A stretch of DNA of 12,275 nt, taken from contig DATDVL010000019.1 of NCBI GenBank assembly GCA_035290025.1, positions 1 to 12,275 of the forward strand, read 5' to 3'. A model generated the notes under the pieces. It did no database searches. It worked only from the letters and a program-made list of their open reading frames with translations, and was not told the DNA's origin. Position numbers and translations under genes: made by a program. Each line of letters begins with the position of its first letter. The first letter of the stretch is position 1. Below are positions 1-5,963 of the stretch, piece by piece. The DNA is from DATDVL01 sp035290025 (GTDB taxonomy: Archaea; Nanobdellota; Nanobdellia; SCGC-AAA011-G17; DATDVL01).

Positions 1-1965
1 ACACGAAGAAACATTTACGGCAATAGAAACATTCTCCACTACAGAAACATTTGCCGAAGCATTCACTGCACAAACAGCAGCACAAGAACCACCGCAATCA
101 ACACCCAACTCATCCTGATTACGAATACTATCCGTACACGAAGGAAGAACAACCGTCTTCGCCGTCGTCACCACATCAACCAATCCTAACAACTGACTTG
201 CAGGATAATCAAACTCCACCGAAGGAACATCATCATTCATCACCACCGTATGCACACCATACAACGAAACACCCTCAGAACGCTTACCACGAGCCTCCAA
301 AGCAGTACCTGTAATATTACCCATACCCAAAACAGAACTGGTCACCGTAACAGGAATCGTAATAACCTCATTAGCAGCAGACTCATCAAATTGCGCAGCC
401 AGCGTCGTCAACGTCAACGTCACACCACTACCCGGCGTATTAGAATCACCCAAATCCAACAAGCCACCACCCTTCACCACAATATTCATCTCATCACTAC
501 CCACATCATTATCGCCATTCAAGTCCAAAGCAATCGTAGACGCATTACCACCAGAAGAAATATTTTCCACATAAAAATTATGAGACTTACCAGCAATAAC
601 AACTGTACCGGAACCAGAACTATTACTATCAACTGTGTAACCCGCACTATACGAATCACCTGACAAATCACTAAAATAAATCATTTTCTGATCTGTATTA
701 ATAGAATCATACTGGACAACTGACGTCACACCCGCAATGGTATTCGCCGTCGTCACCACCGCATAATCGCCAATTTCAATCAAATAGTTCGACGAGGAAG
801 AACCCTCAATAAAATACAAACGATGCGATTCATCACCCAAATGAAAAGAACCATCACTAGAAACCAAAGGAATCTTATACGAATCACTATTCTTATTCAC
901 AAACGACAAATCAAAACGCTTACTCGTACCTGGACCGATACGAATCTTCGACTTAGCAACACTCGACAAACCATTATAACGAATATCCCACAACGAAGAC
1001 AACAACGAACCACGATTCTTCAAAAACGCAGCAACACCAGAACCAGAAGCAACAAACACATCATCAGAAGACTTTGCCAAAGGAGCAGCACGATACATCA
1101 CCTTAGTAATACGAAGATCAGCACCCTGCAACGAAGCAACAAGCTTCACCCAACCCTCAGGCAACGAACGACCATTCAACGAAAAACCCTGAAAGAAACT
1201 ATCATCCGTAACCACATCATCCTTCAACGTCAAGACAGAAGCATTCACCAACAACGTAACAGCATCACCATCACCCTGACCAGAAAAAATATTCGCAACA
1301 GCAACAACAACATTATCCACATCCTCAGCATCACCCTCAGACAAACCATTCAACAAACGATTATTTACCTTCAAAGAAACTGTATTAGCAACAGCAACAA
1401 CCTCAACCGTAAACGAAGCACCACCCAAAGAAAAATGACCAACCTCACCCTCCTTCAAGGTAACCTCCTGATCAGCAGCAGCCAACTTTAACGTCAATGA
1501 AGCACCATCAAACGAAGCATCCAACAGCGTATAAGACTCACCCAAAATCTCCAAACGCTTATTATCCAACGTCACCAACTTCTTATCACTCACCGCAGAC
1601 GTAAGACCAGAACCAAAATCAAGCTCATACTCAAAAAAAGTACCCGTAATATTCTGATCATCAGCCAACAACAAAAAATCACCAAAAGAACCCTTCGAAG
1701 ACTCCATATACACAACCTTCGGAGCAGTCAAAGAAGGAGAAGAAGAAAAACGAATAAACTGCTTATAACTCACCGACTCTTTTGTTGTCGACAACAAACC
1801 ATCCTTCAAAAACGTAGGCAACTTAGCAGCATCCAAAACACCAACAACACTCCCCAACGATTCATTCAATTCCACATCATCCGTACCTGACTGTATATGA
1901 AATGTATCAGCAACAACAAACGGGATAATGCACAAACTGATAATGACAACAAGGAATAAACGCAT
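1..1965 (-). CDS. S-layer-like secreted surface protein (3' end off the window)
   Basis: An open frame of 655 codons without a stop runs from the ATG at 1965 off the left edge, so the C-terminus is missing. A strong ribosome binding site (GAGGTGAT) lies just before the ATG. Residues 1-19 form a hydrophobic signal peptide (MRLFLVVIISLCIIPFVVA), so the protein is exported. The body is rich in beta-type sequence, Val, Thr, Ser and Gly, in the style of archaeal S-layer proteins, including a segment near residue 165 resembling their 'LDNKRLEILGESYTLLDA' module. An acidic stretch near residues 480-493 (LDLNGDND) could bind calcium. Residues 610-632 carry a Cys motif (C610, C624, C628, C632, with VDCGGSC) known from surface proteins. 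Four N-glycosylation sequons follow at N635, N639, N645 and N651. The S-layer role is inferred from overall character; another large cell-surface protein is possible. Confidence 0.68.
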   Translation of the reverse strand, partial: MRLFLVVIISLCIIPFVVADTFHIQSGTDDVELNESLGSVVGVLDAAKLPTFLKDGLLSTTKESVSYKQFIRFSSSPSLTAPKVVYMESSKGSFGDFLLLADDQNITGTFFEYELDFGSGLTSAVSDKKLVTLDNKRLEILGESYTLLDASFDGASLTLKLAAADQEVTLKEGEVGHFSLGGASFTVEVVAVANTVSLKVNNRLLNGLSEGDAEDVDNVVVAVANIFSGQGDGDAVTLLVNASVLTLKDDVVTDDSFFQGFSLNGRSLPEGWVKLVASLQGADLRITKVMYRAAPLAKSSDDVFVASGSGVAAFLKNRGSLLSSLWDIRYNGLSSVAKSKIRIGPGTSKRFDLSFVNKNSDSYKIPLVSSDGSFHLGDESHRLYFIEGSSSSNYLIEIGDYAVVTTANTIAGVTSVVQYDSINTDQKMIYFSDLSGDSYSAGYTVDSNSSGSGTVVIAGKSHNFYVENISSGGNASTIALDLNGDNDVGSDEMNIVVKGGGLLDLGDSNTPGSGVTLTLTTLAAQFDESAANEVITIPVTVTSSVLGMGNITGTALEARGKRSEGVSLYGVHTVVMNDDVPSVEFDYPASQLLGLVDVVTTAKTVVLPSCTDSIRNQDELGVDCGGSCAAVCAVNASANVSVVENVSIAVNVSSC

Positions 1966-1978
1966 ATATCACCTCAAC

Positions 1979-1995
1979 TAAAAAAAGAGAAAAGA
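1979..1995 (-). terminator. T-rich tract after the translation operon
   Basis: On the minus strand, a run of mostly T with a few C follows the stop codon at 1999. Archaeal RNA polymerase terminates at such tracts. It would end the aIF2-beta operon just before the S-layer gene. There is no obvious stem-loop. Confidence 0.35.
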
Positions 1996-2005
1996 AGCTT
2001 AAATA
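1996..2005 (-). promoter_or_regulatory. Putative TATA box of the S-layer-like gene
   Basis: The minus strand reads TATTTAAG about 35 bases before the ATG at 1965, overlapping the last codons of the preceding gene. Transcription would start near 1973, leaving a short leader that contains the GAGGTGAT ribosome binding site. A separate promoter fits the need for high expression of a surface protein. Confidence 0.4.
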
Positions 2006-2376
2006 GGTTGCTGTTCAGAAGGACGATTAGCAAAATGAAACGCTTGGTCATAACGACTAACTGCAACCCTTCTCATCTGATCATATGTACTGACAATAAA
2101 TGGGTGGTGTGGTTCATACTTACCTTTTCTTCTCCATTCACGATAAGATTGAAGAACATTACTATTAGCATCGACGACAATAATAAAAGCTCCTGGAGTC
2201 AAACGAGAACAAATACTTTCGAAACGTGCAGAAAGACGAGGATGTACTAAAACACCTGCAGCACCCTCCAAATTAGATAAATTCTCAGCTAAATTAACAA
2301 GATGATACATCCCTAATCTTCTATACTCTTCATAATCACACCCCTTCCAATCATCAACAACAACACGAGGCCTCAT
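1999..2376 (-). CDS. Unrecognised protein at the end of the aIF2-beta/DUF424/NMD3 operon
   Basis: A 125-residue protein that I do not recognise. Its ATG overlaps the TGA of the preceding NMD3-like gene (ATGA), so translation is probably coupled. The protein begins with 'VVVDDWKG' and has a central hydrophobic strand (residues about 82-88, GAFIIVV) followed by a polar, Arg- and Tyr-rich second half. There is no signal peptide, membrane segment or Cys pair, so it is probably a soluble cytoplasmic protein. Its operon position suggests a role linked to translation or ribosome biogenesis; that is inference from context only. Codon use (G- and T-ending codons) matches the neighbouring host genes, so it looks native rather than acquired. 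Confidence 0.7.
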   Translation of the reverse strand: MRPRVVVDDWKGCDYEEYRRLGMYHLVNLAENLSNLEGAAGVLVHPRLSARFESICSRLTPGAFIIVVDANSNVLQSYREWRRKGKYEPHHPFIVSTYDQMRRVAVSRYDQAFHFANRPSEQQPI

Positions 2377-2732
2377 ACTTCATGAATCCTATCAACCTCT
2401 TCAGGATCAGGCATCTTAAACAACACCGTCACACGAAAAACTTCTTTAGATGTGAAATGATCACGATGATGCAACATACGAGAAATAACCTTTTCACCCT
2501 CAGGAAAACGCTCACGCAAACGCTTACCCAACGCCAAAGCAACACGTTGCGACGTCATATACAAATCAACACCATTCTTGAACTCAACCACCTTCGTAAC
2601 TTCACAATCCTTACGACCCGCAAGAAACGCCATAACAAAACCCGTAACAGGATCCGTCAAGTTACGCAACTGCAAAATAGCCTCATAATACAACACGTGG
2701 TGTTTAGCACTAGAACGTCGTTGCTTGTGCAT
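2373..2732 (-). CDS. nmd3: NMD3-family domain protein, short form
   Basis: A 119-residue protein resembling the conserved domain of archaeal and eukaryotic NMD3. It has the 'YYEAILQLRN' strand near the N-terminus, a central 'FKNGVDLYMTS' segment and a C-terminal 'HRDHFTSKEVFRVTV' segment. Eukaryotic NMD3 is the adaptor for large ribosomal subunit export; the archaeal role is unclear but is thought to involve the large subunit. Full-length NMD3 proteins also have N-terminal zinc ribbons with CxxC pairs. This one has a single Cys and no such region, so it is a shortened form. It overlaps the DUF424 gene by 23 bases and has a G-rich ribosome binding site (GGGGG) upstream of the ATG at 2732. Its place after aIF2-beta and DUF424 supports the call. 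Confidence 0.78.
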   Translation of the reverse strand: MHKQRRSSAKHHVLYYEAILQLRNLTDPVTGFVMAFLAGRKDCEVTKVVEFKNGVDLYMTSQRVALALGKRLRERFPEGEKVISRMLHHRDHFTSKEVFRVTVLFKMPDPEEVDRIHEV

Positions 2733-3018
2733 GAGGAACCCCCTTAATCATCAAAATATTATCAGGAACAATAATACCCACTTCCAAAGCCAACTTCACT
2801 GCATGCTTACCCATCAAATTAACATTCGTAGCATCCTTCAACAACGCCTTGACTTCAGCATCAGAACGCACATCACCCTTATAAAAAAACTCAGAAACCT
2901 TCACCTGCAACTTACCATCCTTCAACGTCTTGCCAATCAAATCCTTATCACACACAGCAATAACAAAACGATGACCACCACGCTGGCCAGTAGCATGCAC
3001 CTTAACATAGACTTCCAT
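2710..3018 (-). CDS. DUF424 family protein
   Basis: A 102-residue protein matching the archaeal DUF424 family by its start (MEVYVKVHAT), a central 'KVSEFFYKGD' segment, 'NLMGKHAVKLA' and the C-terminal 'IKGVPHAQ'. The family is found in archaea next to translation genes; its function is not established. I chose the ATG at 3018 over an in-frame ATG at 3066 because the longer version would read back into the aIF2-beta gene and the family begins at MEVYVK. The start lies two bases after the aIF2-beta stop, so translation is probably coupled. The 3' end overlaps the NMD3-like gene. Confidence 0.88.
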   Translation of the reverse strand: MEVYVKVHATGQRGGHRFVIAVCDKDLIGKTLKDGKLQVKVSEFFYKGDVRSDAEVKALLKDATNVNLMGKHAVKLALEVGIIVPDNILMIKGVPHAQATTF

Positions 3019-3020
3019 GA

Positions 3021-3434
3021 TTATAATTTCGCCCGAATAGGCTCTTTCGCACCACACGCAGTACACTTCAAAAACAATACACGATCCTCCTTCAACAACT
3101 TCGTATCCGGCTTACCACATTCCTTACAAATAACAAAATCATTAGCATACACTTGAACTTTCTGATTAATAACCTGAGAATTCAACTTACGACCCAAAAC
3201 CAAACGAGGACCATCAAGAACAGCAGGCGTAGCAAGCTCACGCTGCAAAAACTTCACCAGATGAGCAGGATCACGCTGCAACGTCTCAACCACCTGAACA
3301 AAATTGATAATAATCGTCTTATTACCCTCAACATGACCCTTCACCGAAGGAACCTCAAAACGCTCCTTAGAAACGACTGTCTGCGGAAGCTTCTCCTTAG
3401 CCACTTTCAACATTTCCTGATAAGATAATGACAT
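3021..3434 (-). CDS. eif2b: Translation initiation factor aIF2, beta subunit
   Basis: A 137-residue protein, the usual length for archaeal aIF2-beta. With the alpha and gamma subunits it forms the aIF2 complex that brings initiator methionyl-tRNA to the small ribosomal subunit. The sequence has the N-terminal helix (YQEMLKVAKEKLP), the core domain with 'ERFEVPSVKGHVEGNKT' and 'RDPAHLVKFLQRELATP', and the C-terminal zinc ribbon with C103, C106, C124 and C127. All four zinc ligands are present. It is the first gene of an operon with DUF424, the NMD3-like gene and an unrecognised gene. A TATA element centred about 27 bases before the ATG implies a leaderless transcript. Identification is firm. 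Confidence 0.96.
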   Translation of the reverse strand: MSLSYQEMLKVAKEKLPQTVVSKERFEVPSVKGHVEGNKTIIINFVQVVETLQRDPAHLVKFLQRELATPAVLDGPRLVLGRKLNSQVINQKVQVYANDFVICKECGKPDTKLLKEDRVLFLKCTACGAKEPIRAKL

Positions 3435-3455
3435 AAGCTAAACAAGACAATTAAG

Positions 3456-3467
3456 GATTTTTAAGGC
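3456..3467 (-). promoter_or_regulatory. TATA box of the aIF2-beta operon
   Basis: The minus strand reads CCTTAAAAAT centred about 27 bases before the ATG at 3434. With the usual archaeal 25-base spacing, transcription would begin at or within a few bases of the start codon, so the mRNA is probably leaderless. No ribosome binding site is seen. Confidence 0.5.
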
Positions 3468-3499
3468 TATTGGGTAGTAAAAACCACACATAGAATAAG

Positions 3500-3509
3500 T
3501 TTAATATAT
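3500..3509 (+). promoter_or_regulatory. TATA box of the divergent plus-strand gene
   Basis: TTTAATATAT is centred about 25 bases before the ATG at 3530, which predicts a leaderless transcript. No purine-rich ribosome binding site precedes the ATG. It lies back to back with the aIF2-beta promoter in a 95-base intergenic region. Confidence 0.5.
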
Positions 3510-3529
3510 CTACTCACCTTAGAAATACT

Positions 3530-3910
3530 ATGGCTTATCTGTTATTGCGCAGCGGACTTACCGGAGAGGCATTAACAAGAATTATTGACCTCAGCCTTCA
3601 AGAAACAAGAAAAGAACTTGCTACAGCCAGAAAACAATTAAGAATATCAGGAGGCATAGGCATAACAGGTGACCCACTTCTCAACAATATTGAACTCCTA
3701 GCTGAAACATTAAGAACCACCTACACACAACGCATAAGAACAATGGACAAAGAAGAAAAAAGAACTAAAAAACAACTCGCAGCACTCTATGAAGGAGCAC
3801 CAACACTTCTTAGACTAGCAGACGCATTTAACGGACTACCCACCACCTACCCACCACAAGAAGGATCCATGAACAGCGGAGTAAGATGGATTACCATAGA
3901 ACCACAATAA
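3530..3910 (+). CDS. Unrecognised helical protein
   Basis: A 126-residue protein that I do not recognise. Residues about 10-45 and 50-95 look strongly helical, with many Lys, Arg, Glu and Leu residues; the second helix (around 'RIRTMDKEEKRTKKQLAALYEG') is highly charged and may form a coiled coil. The C-terminus is Pro- and Gly-rich. There is no signal peptide, membrane segment or Cys. The gene is divergent from aIF2-beta and convergent with the OB-fold gene; only three bases separate the two stop codons. A well-placed TATA box and a full open frame support expression. Its codons end mostly in A or C, unlike the minus-strand genes, consistent with the strand-wide bias of the window. Confidence 0.7.
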   Translation: MAYLLLRSGLTGEALTRIIDLSLQETRKELATARKQLRISGGIGITGDPLLNNIELLAETLRTTYTQRIRTMDKEEKRTKKQLAALYEGAPTLLRLADAFNGLPTTYPPQEGSMNSGVRWITIEPQ

Positions 3911-3913
3911 AAA

Positions 3914-4564
3914 TCAAACTACTCTTACATACCCAGGACGAGACTGATAAATCTCACCTTCTTTCAACAAGTCCTTAACCACAGCATGACCCTCAACCTC
4001 AGTATCAGCCTCCTTAATAGCATCAGCAATAGCAGCTTCTTCAACACGCTCAATAAACGACAACACCTTCTGACGAACCGACAATGACTCAACAACAGGA
4101 TGCTCAACAACCACAGGATCCTTAATCTCCTGATACAAGTCACGCAACGGAAGAGCACGATCAAACTTTCCCATTATACTCAACAGTTCAACACGACGTA
4201 ATAATTCCCAATTAGGATTATCAACAACACGCACAACATCAGGAGCAATAAACAACTCATCATTAAACTTACGAACACGACCAATAATATTCACCAAAGA
4301 ACCCAACTTCACCACATCAAACAAACGCATATCATGACCAAAAACCTTCACCCGCATCGTAGAAGAACCATCATCCAGCATCAAGGAAGAAAATTTTTTC
4401 TCAACATTTACATACACCTCAACAACAGAAGCAAGAACATTCACCCGAGAAATTTTAGCATCACCCACCAACAAAAAAGCAGCATCATCAGCAGAAGCAT
4501 CAACAAAAGAACTTGACCATAACTGCTGCAACCACACCTTATGAGCAACCTGACGTAATACCAT
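3914..4564 (-). CDS. RPA-like OB-fold and winged-helix protein
   Basis: A 216-residue protein with an OB fold at about residues 40-115 (VNVLASVVEVY, MLDDGSSTMRVKVFG, LVNIIGRVRKFNDELFI) and a C-terminal winged-helix-like segment at about 160-216 ending 'LLKEGEIYQSRPGYVRVV'. This arrangement recalls the RPA32-type subunit or an RPA-associated protein, which binds single-stranded DNA during replication and repair; the precise paralog is uncertain. The C-terminus resembles that of the MCM in the same window (EGAIYEPKAGFV), suggesting related winged helices. A ribosome binding site (AGGGG) lies just before the ATG. The TATA box lies inside the last codons of the upstream reverse transcriptase gene. 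Codon use is typical of the host genes here. Confidence 0.82.
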   Translation of the reverse strand: MVLRQVAHKVWLQQLWSSSFVDASADDAAFLLVGDAKISRVNVLASVVEVYVNVEKKFSSLMLDDGSSTMRVKVFGHDMRLFDVVKLGSLVNIIGRVRKFNDELFIAPDVVRVVDNPNWELLRRVELLSIMGKFDRALPLRDLYQEIKDPVVVEHPVVESLSVRQKVLSFIERVEEAAIADAIKEADTEVEGHAVVKDLLKEGEIYQSRPGYVRVV

Positions 4565-4585
4565 ATACCCCTAAAAGAGGTTAGT

Positions 4586-4597
4586 ACTTATAAAATA
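4586..4597 (-). promoter_or_regulatory. TATA box of the RPA-like gene, inside the RT 3' end
   Basis: The minus strand reads ATTTTATAAG about 28 bases before the ATG at 4564. It overlaps the final codons and stop (TTA TAA) of the reverse transcriptase gene, so the two genes share this sequence. An mRNA starting here would have a very short leader. Confidence 0.5.
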
Positions 4598-5667
4598 TTT
4601 GTATTTTGCTGCAACCCTCTTACCCGATAGATTTCAGCGGCGACCCTCTTCCTTACGTGATAACTTTGCGACCATGCGACATAAGCCCTCCATCCCTGAA
4701 AAATCTTCGTTATTTCATCATCAGCAAACTCTTTTTTACTATAAAGAACAACTTTTCTTTCCATATTCTTAACATTTCTCTTTCTTGGCAACCTGAAATA
4801 ATAGAAATTTCTGAACCCCACAAAATCTACCCCTCTTGCAAGCGATATGATCTTTGACTTCTCCGGATGCAATTCTAAGAGAAGAGTCTCCCTTAAAAAG
4901 CAATCAATTTTTTCCTTCCAAAAGACTAACTGTTCTTTCACAGCATTAAGAATAACAAAATCATCAACATAACGAATATAATAAGGAATTCTCAAAACGT
5001 GCTTAACATAATAATCCAATTCATTAAGATAGATATTGGCAAAAAACTGGCTCGTCAAATTTCCCAGAGGCATGCCTTTACCTTTTTCTTTGGCATCAAA
5101 ATTATAAAGAATCTTTTCAATAAGGTTTATTACCTGCACATCGGAAACTTTTCTTTTAATCAGACTTAAGAGAATTTTCTGATCTACTGTAGCAAAATAA
5201 TGCCTAATATCAGCTTTCAAACAATAACCAACAATATGATTATTCTCTTTGAACCTATTAGGCAAGATCTTTCCATTTTTTGAAACCTTTCTTTTGAATA
5301 TATCAAATCGTTTGATTGCAAAAATGTTTCCTTTTCCCTTTCGGTTGGCACAAGAATCATAAATGAATGTCCTGTCAAAAATAGGCTCCAAAATAATATG
5401 CAAAGCATGATGCACAATACGATCACGAAAATTAGACTTACTAATCATCCTTGTTTTTGGATCACGCAGAATAAACATCTCCAAAGGAAGCGGAGCATAC
5501 GAACCATCTTTCAATTCATGGTGAAGCTGCATAAGATTTTCAGACAAATCCTCTTCGAATGCGAGGACATAAACTTTTTTCGTCTTTCCTATCCTCGCTT
5601 TTTTATAAGCAGCAAAGAGGTTATCCAATGAAATAACCTTTTCATAAAGATTATGATAAGACTTCAT
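4588..5667 (-). CDS. DGR-type reverse transcriptase
   Basis: A 359-residue reverse transcriptase. Visible motifs are 'LRDPKTRMIS' at about 67-76, 'RDRIVHHAL' at 81-89 (RT2 region), 'KADIRHYFATVD' at 151-162 with catalytic D153, 'MPLGNLTSQFFANIYLNELD' at 199-218, and 'YVDD' at 233-236 with the two catalytic aspartates. The LGNxTSQ form of motif 4, in place of the QG(x)xxSP of group II intron and retron enzymes, marks the DGR class. 'GVDFVGF' near 281-287 and a C-terminal thumb-like helical segment follow. There is no intron maturase or endonuclease domain. The length is typical. The start at 5667 is preceded by AGGAT; the gene begins 18 bases after the TR end, so TR and RT are probably co-transcribed. 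Base composition is more even than in neighbouring host genes. Confidence 0.95.
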   Translation of the reverse strand: MKSYHNLYEKVISLDNLFAAYKKARIGKTKKVYVLAFEEDLSENLMQLHHELKDGSYAPLPLEMFILRDPKTRMISKSNFRDRIVHHALHIILEPIFDRTFIYDSCANRKGKGNIFAIKRFDIFKRKVSKNGKILPNRFKENNHIVGYCLKADIRHYFATVDQKILLSLIKRKVSDVQVINLIEKILYNFDAKEKGKGMPLGNLTSQFFANIYLNELDYYVKHVLRIPYYIRYVDDFVILNAVKEQLVFWKEKIDCFLRETLLLELHPEKSKIISLARGVDFVGFRNFYYFRLPRKRNVKNMERKVVLYSKKEFADDEITKIFQGWRAYVAWSQSYHVRKRVAAEIYRVRGLQQNTNIL

Positions 5668-5685
5668 AGTATCCTAGTCCTGAGC

Positions 5686-5803
5686 CATTCGACCGGCGGT
5701 AATCCCGTCTTTTTTATAAGATTTCGAGTTATTGAGGTTATCATTATTGGCGTTAAGGTCCAATACATTATTCATGTACAACCTCGAAAGGCCGGACCGG
5801 TGT
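5686..5803 (-). repeat. DGR template repeat (TR)
   Basis: This aligns with VR at 6087-6183 over 97 bases once a 21-base TR-only block (5704-5724) is set aside. All 19 differences fall at adenines of the minus strand: 14 read G in VR and 5 read T. Of 28 adenines in the aligned TR, 19 are changed. TR is rich in AAC and AAT codons (read as NANNDNLNN), the usual design for adenine mutagenesis. It is presumably non-coding RNA used as template, although the frame stays open until a TAG seven bases before the RT start. The boundaries are by eye, at the first non-adenine mismatches. Confidence 0.95.
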
Positions 5804-5963
5804 AGCCCAATTAATTGAGTTTTCACTGCCACTTCATCGTTCAGGTCATTACTAGATGTCACGGCTGTATTTTATACTAAGCTTACACCTAGCATGATTA
5901 ACGGGCGTGTGGCCCAAGACGTTACTGCACTGGCTTTCGCCTTCATAACTTCTAGGACAAGGA
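5804..5963 (-). other. Intergenic leader between target gene and TR
   Basis: These 160 bases between the target stop and TR hold no convincing gene. On the minus strand there are two short hairpin candidates: GGC-GAAA-GCC at 5932-5941, a GNRA-type loop, and GGGC-CACAC-GCCC at 5903-5915. A TATA box follows at 5867-5879. In known DGRs the region upstream of TR is part of the functional template RNA, so this may be a structured RNA leader. That role is inference. Confidence 0.4.
5867..5879 (-). promoter_or_regulatory. Putative promoter for TR RNA and reverse transcriptase
   Basis: The minus strand reads TAGTATAAAATAC, one of the best TATA boxes in the window. Transcription would start near 5846, about 40 bases before TR, and run through TR into the RT gene. 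It would give TR and RT expression independent of the target gene. Confidence 0.5.

Noticed and set aside
250..1491. Long plus-strand frames opposite the S-layer-like gene
   Set aside because: Their translations are low-complexity Thr/Asn/Arg/Ile sequence, expected as shadows of the opposite strand. The minus-strand frame has a signal peptide, a ribosome binding site and structured domains.
4606..4650. Repeated CCCTCTT motifs near the RT 3' end, considered as DGR insertion borders
   Set aside because: The motifs are short, lie inside the RT coding sequence and have no matching copy at the target end of the cassette.
5674..5862. A 62-codon frame from a GTG through TR, reading RSGLSRLYMNNVLDLN and onward
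   Set aside because: It is open because TR mirrors the target reading frame. The part upstream of TR has no similarity to the target gene, and TR acts as an RNA template in DGRs. A coding role is not supported.
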